The notes under the pieces: generated by a model
Told to the model about the DNA's origin: nothing
The model's input: only the letters and a program-made list of their open reading frames with translations
The model's database searches: none
Shown here: positions 1-9,472 of the stretch, in pieces
Numbering within the stretch: the first letter of the stretch is position 1
How the letters are laid out: every line of letters begins with the position of its first letter
Translations under genes and position numbers: made by a program
NCBI GenBank assembly: GCA_029865665.1
Contig: JARXAV010000325.1
Coordinates: 1 to 16,951 of the forward strand
Direction of reading: 5' to 3'
Length of the DNA: 16,951 nt
Source: Flectobacillus sp.
GTDB taxonomy: Bacteria; Bacteroidota; Bacteroidia; Cytophagales; Spirosomataceae

Positions 1-981
1 AAGTTTTCTAACAATGAATACTTAAAAGAAAGCAGCTTGACAAAACCTTGGACTTATAATTACTTTCTTGGGTTTATGCCTACGAGTATGCTTGTTTCTC
101 AAATTAACCGCTTTGCTAGTATTTTAGCGTTGAAAAAACAAGATTTTGATATTTTTCATCCCACTTTTTTTCACCCCTACTTTTTAGACCATCTCCAAGA
201 CAAACCATTCGTACTGACTTATCACGATTTAATTAAGGAAAAATTAAATTTAAGTCACTTAGATAACGGAACACTTGAGACCAAACAACTTCTTTTAAAT
301 AAAGCGAGTAAAGTAATTGCCATATCAGAAAATACCAAAACGGATATTTTAAGCTATTTTGATATAAATCCAGATAAAATAACGGTGGTTTACCATTCAT
401 CGACTTTTAATTCGATGGAAACACATATTGATAACAGCTTAAAACTACCAGAGGAATATTTACTTTATGTTGGTACGAGAAATTACTACAAAAATTTTGA
501 CAACCTAATTGCTTCACTTATTCCTATTTTCAAGAAAAAACCTTCGCTCAAACTTATTTGTGCAGGTGGTGGTAATTTCAACGAATTAGAAACACAAAAG
601 TTAAAGGAAATAGGCTTATACGATCGCATTATCCAAATGGGATTCAGCACAGACAATACCTTGTATCATCTGTACAAAAATGCCGTTGCCTTCATATATC
701 CCTCTTTATACGAAGGATTCGGTATTCCAATTTTGGAAGCATTCGCTTGTGGTTGTCCTGTCATTTTAAGTAATACCTCTTGTTTTCCAGAAGTAGCTCA
801 GGATGCAGGAATGTACTTTAATCCAACTGATGCAACAGAAATGTCTCAAGTTATTGAACAAGTAATTTCAGACAAAGCACTTCAAGAAAAGCTTAGAGCC
901 AATGGATTCAAAAGGCAAGCAGACTTCTCGCCAGAAAAAACAGCTCAAAAAACCTTAGACGTATATAATAGTATTCGTTAA
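1..981 (+). CDS. GT4-family glycosyltransferase, 5' end outside window
   Basis: Transfers a sugar from an activated donor, probably for LPS or another envelope glycan; donor and acceptor cannot be told from sequence. The reading frame is open to base 1 (326 codons visible), so the true start lies upstream; the TTG at 37 is only the first internal start-like codon. Visible are the C-terminal half of the N-terminal Rossmann domain (TYHDL near base 217, ISENTKTDIL near 319) and a full C-terminal GT-B domain: LYVGTRNYYKN (about 463-495), AGGG, then YEGFGIPILEAF (709-744) with the two glutamates of the E-x7-E motif at 712-714 and 736-738, and PEVAQDAG. These are diagnostic of CAZy GT4. No downstream terminator with a G/C stem is seen. 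The gene is 419 bases from pyrG and probably not cotranscribed with it. Confident on family, not on substrate. Confidence 0.92.
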   Translation, partial: KFSNNEYLKESSLTKPWTYNYFLGFMPTSMLVSQINRFASILALKKQDFDIFHPTFFHPYFLDHLQDKPFVLTYHDLIKEKLNLSHLDNGTLETKQLLLNKASKVIAISENTKTDILSYFDINPDKITVVYHSSTFNSMETHIDNSLKLPEEYLLYVGTRNYYKNFDNLIASLIPIFKKKPSLKLICAGGGNFNELETQKLKEIGLYDRIIQMGFSTDNTLYHLYKNAVAFIYPSLYEGFGIPILEAFACGCPVILSNTSCFPEVAQDAGMYFNPTDATEMSQVIEQVISDKALQEKLRANGFKRQADFSPEKTAQKTLDVYNSIR

Positions 982-3053
<2,072 letters not shown>

Positions 3054-3093
3054 CCTTTTGTCACAAAAATACCATTCCTAAAAAAGGATTTTG

Positions 3094-3101
3094 TAATTTT
3101 G
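3094..3101 (+). promoter_or_regulatory. Candidate -7 box overlapping the pyrG terminator
   Basis: TAATTTTG fits TAnnTTTG exactly and its last base is the first base of the terminator stem. A start point about 7 bases downstream would fall inside the 5' arm, so a transcript initiated here would lack a complete terminator hairpin and could run on into yidC. No matching TTG lies 19-21 bases upstream, so support rests on the -7 box and position alone. Confidence 0.35.
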
Positions 3102-3131
3102 CACCACCAATATTTTTTGGTGGTGCTTTTT
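3101..3131 (+). terminator. Intrinsic terminator after pyrG
   Basis: Perfect 10-bp stem GCACCACCAA (3101-3110) with TTGGTGGTGC (3117-3126), loop TATTTT, followed by five T (3127-3131). It lies 48 bases after the pyrG stop and 49 before the yidC ATG. Most pyrG transcripts should end here, so yidC needs its own promoter. Confidence 0.88.
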
Positions 3132-3179
3132 AATTAAACTCGAAAAAAATCAATCGAGGTTTTAAATTTTAAAAAATAA

Positions 3180-5033
3180 ATGGATAAGAATCAGGTTACG
3201 GGGATCTTTTTAATCCTAGCTATGCTAATGGGTTATCAATATTTTTTCGCCCCAAAAGATGAACCAACAAAACCCTCAACCACTACAACGAAGGTTAAAG
3301 CAGCATCAAGCCCTGCTGCAACAGTGACTGTTACTGACACGAATGCCTTGAAAGCTGCCGCTGGAGATTTTTCTAAAGCTGCTGTAGGTACTACTCAGGA
3401 ACTTGTTCTTGAAAACAAAGACATCAAAGTAACTTTCTCTACTCAAGGTGGAAAAGTGAAACAAGTGTTACTTAAAAATTACAAAACATACAATTCGTTT
3501 GTAGCTAAGAAAAATGATCCTCTAGTAATTTTCGACGATTCGTTCGACAAAGTAGAGTTCAATTTACCGACTACTAAAGGGAATGTTGATATTAATAAAC
3601 TTTATTTTAGTACTTCTTCTAAAGGAGGCGTTGTAGCTGCTGGTCAGAAAGGACAAGTTAGTTTTACCCTTCAATTAGGAGCAGGTCAAACGATTCAGCA
3701 AACTTATACCTTAGCTGACGAAGGTTTTATTGTTGACCAAGACGTTAAAATTACGGGCTTAGATGGTTTCTTGAAAAATGAAGCTGTTACGATGAACTGG
3801 GTAGAGAATGTTCATCCAACAGAAAAAGATTTGAACGAAAACCGTAAAGCTACGGTCAACTATTTATACAACGAACACGACGATTTTGACCAATTATCTG
3901 AAAACCCTACTGGTGCAAACGATGCAACTTTAACAGAGCCGTTGAAATGGGTTTCGTTTAAGAAAAAATATTTCTTGACTGGTTTCATTACTAAAAATCA
4001 ACCGATTGAAAAAGCTCAAGTATTTGCTACACCCAATGTAGAAGATACTGTAAATATCAAAACGCTTCGTGCAGACATGGTGTTGCCTTTGGCTGATTTG
4101 AAAGTTGGAAAAGGAAATTATCAGTGGTTCTTCGGGCCAAATGATTATAACCTTATCAAAGATGTAGCTCCAGGTTTTGGAAAGAACGTAAAATTGAGTT
4201 ATGACATTTTCTTGCCAATTACTCGTTACGTATTTGTTCCGTTGTTTAATGTCTTGGAAACGATTTTCAGTAACTATGGTTTATTGATTATTGCGTTGGT
4301 ATTAATTATCAAATTTGCTCTTCTTCCATTGACCTACAAGTCGTATGTGAGCATGGCAAAAATGCGCATTTTACAACCAGAATTAAATGCTATCAAGGAA
4401 AAAGTAGGGGATGATGCAGCGAAGCAACAACAAGCTCAAATGAAATTGTATGGTGAAGTTGGCGTAAGTCCAATGAGTGGTTGCGTACCTGTATTGGCTA
4501 CCATGCCGATTTTGATGGCGGTGTTTATGTTATTCCCTAACTTAATTAACCTTCGTCAAAAACCATTCTTATGGGCAAATGACTTATCAACGTTTGACTC
4601 GGTATTAAATTTACCTTTCAGTATTCCAATGTACGGAAACCACGTAAGTTTATTTACCTTGTTGATGACGCTTTCAAGTTTGGCTTATGGGTATTATAAC
4701 AACTTAAATACGCCAGACCAAACAGGACAACCAATTGATATGAAGAAAATGGCTTATGTAACGCCAGTTATCTTTATGTTTGTGATGAACTCACTTCCAG
4801 CAGGTATGAGTTTCTACTATTTCATCTCAAATATTGTAACGGTTTTACAACAAATCGGTATTCGTAAATTTGTGGATGAAGATAAAATCAAATCGATTTT
4901 GGAAGAAAACCGTAAGAAAATTGCAGCAGGTGGTGGTCCTAAAAAGTCTCGTTTCTCGGAATACCTTCAAAAGCAAATGAAAGCGGCTGAAGAAGCTCAG
5001 AAACAAGCACCTCAAGCAAAGAAGAAGAAATAA
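3180..5033 (+). CDS. yidC: Membrane protein insertase YidC
   Basis: Inserts and folds inner-membrane proteins, alone or with SecYEG. The 617-residue Gram-negative form has an N-terminal anchor (about 6-23), a low-complexity Thr/Ala linker (30-60), a large periplasmic domain (about 70-340) and the conserved five-helix core from about 350: TM2 near 366-384, the cytoplasmic coiled-coil hairpin SMAKMRILQPELNAIKEKVG (391-410), the TM3 block GVSPMSGCVPVLATMPILMA (428-447), and later segments near 488-506 and 524-558. The tail (579-617) is very Lys/Gln/Ala-rich and basic, suited to ribosome contact. The groove arginine of E. coli YidC (R366 in IVRGIMYPL) aligns with Lys378 here (IIKFALLPL), so the positive charge is kept. 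ATG at 3180 gives a proper signal anchor. Confidence 0.97.
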   Translation: MDKNQVTGIFLILAMLMGYQYFFAPKDEPTKPSTTTTKVKAASSPAATVTVTDTNALKAAAGDFSKAAVGTTQELVLENKDIKVTFSTQGGKVKQVLLKNYKTYNSFVAKKNDPLVIFDDSFDKVEFNLPTTKGNVDINKLYFSTSSKGGVVAAGQKGQVSFTLQLGAGQTIQQTYTLADEGFIVDQDVKITGLDGFLKNEAVTMNWVENVHPTEKDLNENRKATVNYLYNEHDDFDQLSENPTGANDATLTEPLKWVSFKKKYFLTGFITKNQPIEKAQVFATPNVEDTVNIKTLRADMVLPLADLKVGKGNYQWFFGPNDYNLIKDVAPGFGKNVKLSYDIFLPITRYVFVPLFNVLETIFSNYGLLIIALVLIIKFALLPLTYKSYVSMAKMRILQPELNAIKEKVGDDAAKQQQAQMKLYGEVGVSPMSGCVPVLATMPILMAVFMLFPNLINLRQKPFLWANDLSTFDSVLNLPFSIPMYGNHVSLFTLLMTLSSLAYGYYNNLNTPDQTGQPIDMKKMAYVTPVIFMFVMNSLPAGMSFYYFISNIVTVLQQIGIRKFVDEDKIKSILEENRKKIAAGGGPKKSRFSEYLQKQMKAAEEAQKQAPQAKKKK

Positions 5034-5154
5034 TTAAGTAGTGATGTAAAATTATGAATTTTGAATGTTGGATTTAATGTGCTAGCTGTTAGTCATTTAC
5101 AACAAAGAAAGTTTCAACCAATTTTGTACGATTACATACTTATGCAATTATAAT

Positions 5155-5194
5155 ATCAAAAAAGGAGAGCCGATAACGACTCTCCTTTTTTGAT
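5155..5194. terminator. Bidirectional terminator between yidC and the ATP-grasp gene
   Basis: Perfect 15-bp inverted repeat, ATCAAAAAAGGAGAG (5155-5169) and CTCTCCTTTTTTGAT (5180-5194), loop CCGATAACGA. It has a G/C core with a T tract on each strand, so it can end yidC on the plus strand and the minus-strand operon that stops at 5218. Confidence 0.9.
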
Positions 5195-5217
5195 GTTCTA
5201 TGAATACACAAAGTAAA

Positions 5218-6387
5218 TTATTCTATAAAATGCCCACAAAATTGAGCCTGATTATCTAATATCTTCCCTCCTTTTCTGAACCCTAAACCACAAGCTTCTC
5301 CTGCAAAAAAGACACCTGCCTGGTAATAACTGCCCAATTCGTCTTGTAAAAAAGGAACATACTCTTGGTAAATTTTGCGTTGTTCGGCATATTCCCCCTC
5401 TTTCGCTTCATGGGTTTCGCCTGTCGCATCAAGGATTTTGACATTTGCTCCTTCCCTACCGAACAATACTTTTTCGACGCATTGTGTATCCAAAAGAGGT
5501 TTATCATCACAAGCCAATAAAAGAGGATGATTCGGGAATAAATCCCATAATACCTTCAAAATAGCTTTACTCTGGAACAACATCACGTAAGCAGGATTCA
5601 ACACAATGGTTTTATCAGAGCATACTAAATTGGTTAAAATGCTCGTTAATTGCGGCTCATCCCAAGCGATATATTCCCACGGAACGAGCTTAAACCAGAA
5701 ATCAAATCGAGTATAAGTACCGTCTTCATTCACTTTAAATATGCCTTCTTTCGCAGAAAAAACAACTTTTTCGATGTGCTGAAAATCTACCTCAAAACCC
5801 GCATCGCTTGCTGCTTCGCTCAGAATCGCCATGTTGGTATCGTCCTCTGGATAACCTTCTAAGGTAGAGACTAATAAGCATCGCTCTTTCTCAGGGTTCA
5901 ATTCAGCTAACTGGTTAAATTGTTCAACCAACGATTCGTACAGCGTATTAAACTGTTTGGTTTCTTCTAATCCATTCGCTTTGAGCATCGCCCACTGCAT
6001 AATTGCCGTTTCTGGAATACAAGTTGCCGTGTCTGCATTAAACTCAATCAATTTGATGGGTTGACCAGCAAGCCCCCCAGCCAAATCAAAGCGACCATAT
6101 AAATGCCAATGATTGTCATTTTCCCATGAATATTCGATGAGAGGTATCAACGATTCGGGAATACCGAGCAATGCGTAGGATTCCGTATCAATCACATACT
6201 GACCTGCTTGAACAAACATATCGTATAATTGATTCACTGCCTCATAGTACGCTTCAGCCTCCTCTTCCGAAACCTTCACCATTTCGTTAAGAACATAAGG
6301 CAATTTACCCTCTCCCAACATCCAATTCCAATCGGTTTGGCTGAGTGATTTAAGGGCATCTATATCAAGTTTCTTCGAATTTATCAT
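5218..6387 (-). CDS. Glutathionylspermidine synthase family protein (ATP-grasp, YgiC-like)
   Basis: An ATP-grasp ligase of the GspS C-terminal-domain family without the amidase half of E. coli Gsp. At 389 residues it has the size of E. coli YgiC and YjfC, whose substrates are not firmly known. Conserved blocks, numbered from the ATG at 6387: YGRFDLAGG (97-105, Arg99 and Asp101), LIEFNADTAT (113-122, Glu115 and Asn117), PWEYIAWDEPQ, NPAYVMLFQSKAILKVLWDLFP (Lys274), EKVLFGREGANV (Lys306 and the Gly-Arg-Glu-Gly loop) and a C-terminal FFAGEACGLGFRK. The residue set agrees with an active ATP/Mg site. A TTG one codon upstream is possible; ATG is preferred. It lies 14 bases after the lipoprotein-like gene and is probably cotranscribed, like ygiB-ygiC. 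It joins a carboxylate to an amine, but calling it a glutathionylspermidine producer would go too far. Confidence 0.9.
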   Translation of the reverse strand: MINSKKLDIDALKSLSQTDWNWMLGEGKLPYVLNEMVKVSEEEAEAYYEAVNQLYDMFVQAGQYVIDTESYALLGIPESLIPLIEYSWENDNHWHLYGRFDLAGGLAGQPIKLIEFNADTATCIPETAIMQWAMLKANGLEETKQFNTLYESLVEQFNQLAELNPEKERCLLVSTLEGYPEDDTNMAILSEAASDAGFEVDFQHIEKVVFSAKEGIFKVNEDGTYTRFDFWFKLVPWEYIAWDEPQLTSILTNLVCSDKTIVLNPAYVMLFQSKAILKVLWDLFPNHPLLLACDDKPLLDTQCVEKVLFGREGANVKILDATGETHEAKEGEYAEQRKIYQEYVPFLQDELGSYYQAGVFFAGEACGLGFRKGGKILDNQAQFCGHFIE

Positions 6388-6401
6388 CAATAAATCAAGG
6401 G

Positions 6402-7094
6402 TTAAGAATGAAACGAACTATGTGAAGAACTATGGAAGAATCCACTATGCCCTCCACTTGGATGACTTGAGATTGTCCGAGAAGAATTCACATGTTCGGT
6501 TGTAGTAGCTCTTGAACGATAGGCACTAGAACCCGTGTAAAAACGAGTTAAACCAGAACGATAGTGACTTCTTGAAGAACGATTACGGGAAGTGTCTCGG
6601 CGAGATTCTTGCGTGTAATTATTATCTTGACTGGCATAATCACGTTCTGAGATAAACGAATTATAATTCGATTTACCCATTTTTCCCAGAAAATAGCCTA
6701 ATCCTCCATAAAGCAATACATTCTCTAAGGAGTTATTTTTCCCGACTTCCGAGTAATGGTTGGCAATATGTTTATCAATCAGATTGGAAGCCTGAGTGGT
6801 CGATAGTTTTTGTGTAGTGCCATTCAAGTACGTAATGATAGCCCCACTACTATCTGCACTAACATTCTGTTCTTTCGTAATTTTAAAAACACCTTTCTCT
6901 GTTTCTTTAATATACGATAACACACCTGTCGAATAAGATTCAACGGTCTCATAATCATCATAGCTTTCAGATGAACTATTCGAATTACAACTCTGTGTAA
7001 ATGTGCCTAAGCCAAGTAACGCAAGCGAAATACCGCTACTAATGGAAATATCCTTCACTTGTTTAATAAAGGGCTTTTGTAAATTTGCTTTCAT
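6402..7094 (-). CDS. Probable lipoprotein, YgiB-like in layout
   Basis: Not assigned by clear homology. From the ATG at 7094 (230 residues) there is a long basic N-region, a hydrophobic segment (about 16-33) and Cys36 in FTQSC, a relaxed lipobox that could make it a lipoprotein. The middle (about 40-125) is mixed and charged, then comes a Gly-rich hydrophobic patch YGGLGYFLGKMG, and the last 90 residues are Ser/Arg/Tyr/His low complexity ending in GGHSGFFHSSSHSSFHS. This order (lipoprotein leader, Gly-rich patch, Ser-rich disordered tail) and its position just before a YgiC-like ATP-grasp gene recall E. coli YgiB (UPF0441/DUF1190), so I suspect a functional counterpart. An in-frame TTG at 7172 would add 26 residues that spoil the leader; the ATG is better. 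A -7-like box TAAATTTG reads on the minus strand at 7119-7112, very close to the start. Confidence 0.6.
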   Translation of the reverse strand: MKANLQKPFIKQVKDISISSGISLALLGLGTFTQSCNSNSSSESYDDYETVESYSTGVLSYIKETEKGVFKITKEQNVSADSSGAIITYLNGTTQKLSTTQASNLIDKHIANHYSEVGKNNSLENVLLYGGLGYFLGKMGKSNYNSFISERDYASQDNNYTQESRRDTSRNRSSRSHYRSGLTRFYTGSSAYRSRATTTEHVNSSRTISSHPSGGHSGFFHSSSHSSFHS

Positions 7095-7111
7095 AAATAA
7101 GTTTTTTTCTT

Positions 7112-7119
7112 CAAATTTA
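7112..7119 (-). promoter_or_regulatory. Candidate -7 box for the lipoprotein/ATP-grasp pair
   Basis: On the minus strand TAAATTTG fits TAnnTTTG. It is only 17 bases from the chosen ATG at 7094, so the leader would be about 10 bases. No TTG is found at the expected -33 spacing. Confidence 0.25.
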
Positions 7120-7196
7120 AGACTAGTCAACCCGTTTTTTCCTCTTTTAGGAAGAACGGTCTTAAAAAACAAGGAAAGGAAATTTGAGGAGTTATT

Positions 7197-7652
7197 TTAC
7201 GAAATTCGAAGCATTTCAATGTGTTCAATACCGTCTTCGAGATAAACCTCTCCACTTTGTTCAAACCCAAAAGAGCCATAAAAGTTTTTAAGATAGAGCT
7301 GAGCTCCAATCCGAATATTTCCTCCGCCAAACAGTTCTTCCAACAAGGTGATAGAGGAAGTCATTAACTCACGTCCAATTCCATGTTTACGAACCGATTG
7401 AGAGGTAACCACTCGCCCAATAGATGCTTCCTCATAAGACACGCCAGGCGGTACAAGGCGTGTATAGGCAACAATCTGTTGACTAGCTGTATCAAAACCC
7501 ATGTAATGATACGATGCCAAATCTTTGCCGTCCATATCTTGGAAAGGGCAATTTTGCTCGACTACAAAAACCTCCGAACGCAATTGTAAAATTTGATACA
7601 ATTCCGTAGTCGTAAGATGTTTAAAATGCTTGAGATACCAGTTGATGTTCAT
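7197..7652 (-). CDS. elaA: GNAT family N-acetyltransferase, ElaA-like
   Basis: A small cytoplasmic acetyltransferase using acetyl-CoA; the physiological acceptor of ElaA proteins is unknown. From the ATG at 7652 the protein is 151 residues, like E. coli ElaA (153), and aligns from its first residues. Family blocks: LRSEVFVVEQNCPFQDMDGKD (about 24-44), SIGRVV followed by the acetyl-CoA pyrophosphate loop RKHGIGRE (88-95), AQLYLKNFYGSFGF (117-130) and EVYLEDGIEHIEM near the end. An in-frame GTG at 7694 would add 14 hydrophobic residues with no family counterpart, so it is rejected as start. It lies 102 bases upstream of the lipoprotein-like gene on the same strand and diverges from the gene at 7850. 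Confidence 0.9.
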   Translation of the reverse strand: MNINWYLKHFKHLTTTELYQILQLRSEVFVVEQNCPFQDMDGKDLASYHYMGFDTASQQIVAYTRLVPPGVSYEEASIGRVVTSQSVRKHGIGRELMTSSITLLEELFGGGNIRIGAQLYLKNFYGSFGFEQSGEVYLEDGIEHIEMLRIS

Positions 7653-7681
7653 ATAGATTAAGGTTATTAGGTAAATTTCTA

Positions 7682-7710
7682 TAAAGTTAAACACTTCAAC
7701 TAAAGAACAA
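7682..7710 (-). promoter_or_regulatory. Candidate promoter for elaA
   Basis: On the minus strand TTG (7710-7708), an 18-base spacer, then TAACTTTA (7689-7682), seven of eight matches to TAnnTTTG. It leads to an ATG 30 bases further on. It sits back to back with the plus-strand box at 7716-7723. Confidence 0.3.
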
Positions 7711-7715
7711 GTACT

Positions 7716-7723
7716 TATCTTTG
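7716..7723 (+). promoter_or_regulatory. Candidate -7 box for the gene at 7850
   Basis: TATCTTTG fits TAnnTTTG exactly; the -33 region holds only a weak TTC. The implied leader of about 120 bases has three small inverted repeats: TCCTTT/AAAGGA (about 7730-7747), ACCC/GGGT (about 7751-7764) and AATGCT/AGCATT (about 7766-7794). None is followed by a T tract. Confidence 0.4.
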
Positions 7724-7849
7724 TAAAAATCCTTTCTCAAAAAAGGACAACCCGATTTTGGGTGAATGCTTTAGACTCATTTTCCTTAGCATTGCCTATT
7801 CAAATTCAGCTTTCCACTCCGTAATTAGACATTTTACACGTACATTGCT

Positions 7850-9442
7850 ATGAGGCACTTACTCACTTGGATTTTCATTAGTCTTCTTGCTTGCCATTTA
7901 AGCATCGGTCAGACACCCGACTATGAATTACAATATAAAAAAGCATTACAAACTTTCAAAAAAAATGACTTTGAAAAAGCCCGTTTGGAGTTTAATCAGG
8001 TAGCTATTGCCCGAATCGAACATCAATATACCCCTTATGCCTACTATTTTAGTGCATTGTCGTCTTTTAATCTCAATAAGTACGTAGAAACTAGAAATAC
8101 CTTGAGAGTACTTCTAAATCGTTTTACTACTTGGGATAAACGAGATGATGCAATCCTCCTACTAACTCAAAGTTATTTTGAAGAAAATGACTACATAGGC
8201 GGCATCACTGCTGCCAAAGGGACTAGCAAAGCTACCGCCCAAGAGGAGATGCAAAACATGAAGGCTTACTATATCCGTAAATTAATGGATGTGAAAATCT
8301 TGAAAGATTTAAATACGAAGTTTCCTGATGATCCTTTAGTGACAAAGCAATACAAAGATGTAATGTCTGCCAAAGTAGCCCCTTCTTCTGCTACTGCTCA
8401 AGATAAAAATAAGGATTATTTTAATTTTGGAGTCCTTTTGCCCTTTAATACCAATGGAGGAAAAGCCAAACGCTCTAATTATGCCCTAGACATGTATCAG
8501 GGAATGCGATTTGCCAAAACACAACTTCAAAAAGAGGGAATTAATGTGAATTTTATGGCTTATGATGTCGCCAATGATGCTGACTACATGATTGAATTAC
8601 TAAACAATAAGCCATTTAGAAGTATTGATTTATTATTCGGCCCTTTATTTTCAGAAACAAATAAGCTGGCTCTTACTTATTGCCAAGAAAATCAGATTCC
8701 GCTAATAAACCCCATGTCGAATAACAAACGATTAACGGAAAACTACAAATTAGCATTTTTAGCAGAACCTTCGTCGGTCATGCAAGCAAAAAAAGCAGCC
8801 AATTTTGTTAGTTATCAAGGATTTAGTGGACGTACCGTCGCCATCTACTATACAGAAACAGCCAATGATTCTGCCATGGCTTATGCCTACCGTGACGAAA
8901 TGGAAAACAGGGGATATAGCGTAAGTATTTTTGAAAAAATGCGTACCAAAGTCGATTACCTACTTGCTAAAAATCCGACTAACCAATTGAGTCATATTTT
9001 TTTAGCAACCTCTGATAAAAAAGCGGGTTTAGCAATGCTTGCTCTCTTAGACAAATTAACAACAGCGATACCACTCATCACAACGGAAGAGTCTTTTTCG
9101 AGTACTAGTTTAAGTTCTGCTTCGCTCGAAGGAAAAGAAATCTACTGTGTTTCACCCGAATATATGGATGTAAACAAACCAGAGACCGACCGATTCCGTA
9201 AAGATTATTTGAGTAAAGCTGGTATTTTACCTTCTTATTATGTCTTACTTGGCTATGACCTTGGACTATTTTGGGGCAGACTATATGGAAAATATGGCTA
9301 TAATGTCCGCAAAGGCTTAGACGATGATGAGGCTTATAAAGGAGAATATACCTTATCTGGCTTTGATTATCGCAATTCACAGGATAATCAAATCTGTCCT
9401 ATTACCGCATTACGTAATTATAAATTTGTATTAGTAAAATAA
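7850..9442 (+). CDS. Envelope protein: TPR-like N-terminus plus type-I periplasmic-binding fold
   Basis: 530 residues, exported. Residues 4-20 form a signal peptide that can be read two ways: LLAC (12-15) is a perfect lipobox giving a lipid on Cys15, or cleavage may follow SIG before Gln21. Residues about 23-125 carry TPR-like helical repeats (ALQTFKKNDFEKARLEFNQV, YAYYFSALSSFNLNKYVETRNTL, ILLLTQSYFEENDYIGGI). Residues about 190-475 are a type-I periplasmic-binding fold of the receptor-ligand/branched-chain amino acid type: FGVLLPFN, YQGMRFAKTQL, LLFGPLFSETNKLAL, IPLINPMSNN, HIFLATSDKKAGLAMLALL, YYVLLGYDLGLFW. No permease or ATPase gene is nearby. TPR plus this fold is the architecture of LpoA, the outer-membrane activator of PBP1A, so a structural or regulatory envelope role is at least as likely as transport. 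hemL starts 30 bases on. Confidence 0.8.
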   Translation: MRHLLTWIFISLLACHLSIGQTPDYELQYKKALQTFKKNDFEKARLEFNQVAIARIEHQYTPYAYYFSALSSFNLNKYVETRNTLRVLLNRFTTWDKRDDAILLLTQSYFEENDYIGGITAAKGTSKATAQEEMQNMKAYYIRKLMDVKILKDLNTKFPDDPLVTKQYKDVMSAKVAPSSATAQDKNKDYFNFGVLLPFNTNGGKAKRSNYALDMYQGMRFAKTQLQKEGINVNFMAYDVANDADYMIELLNNKPFRSIDLLFGPLFSETNKLALTYCQENQIPLINPMSNNKRLTENYKLAFLAEPSSVMQAKKAANFVSYQGFSGRTVAIYYTETANDSAMAYAYRDEMENRGYSVSIFEKMRTKVDYLLAKNPTNQLSHIFLATSDKKAGLAMLALLDKLTTAIPLITTEESFSSTSLSSASLEGKEIYCVSPEYMDVNKPETDRFRKDYLSKAGILPSYYVLLGYDLGLFWGRLYGKYGYNVRKGLDDDEAYKGEYTLSGFDYRNSQDNQICPITALRNYKFVLVK

Positions 9443-9472
9443 GCTTCTGTCAACAGATGCTTGCAATTGAAC

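Noticed and set aside
7730..7794. Three small inverted repeats in the leader of the gene at 7850, considered as an attenuator
   Set aside because: Stems of only 4-6 bp, no T tract and no overlap that would make alternative structures; probably chance.
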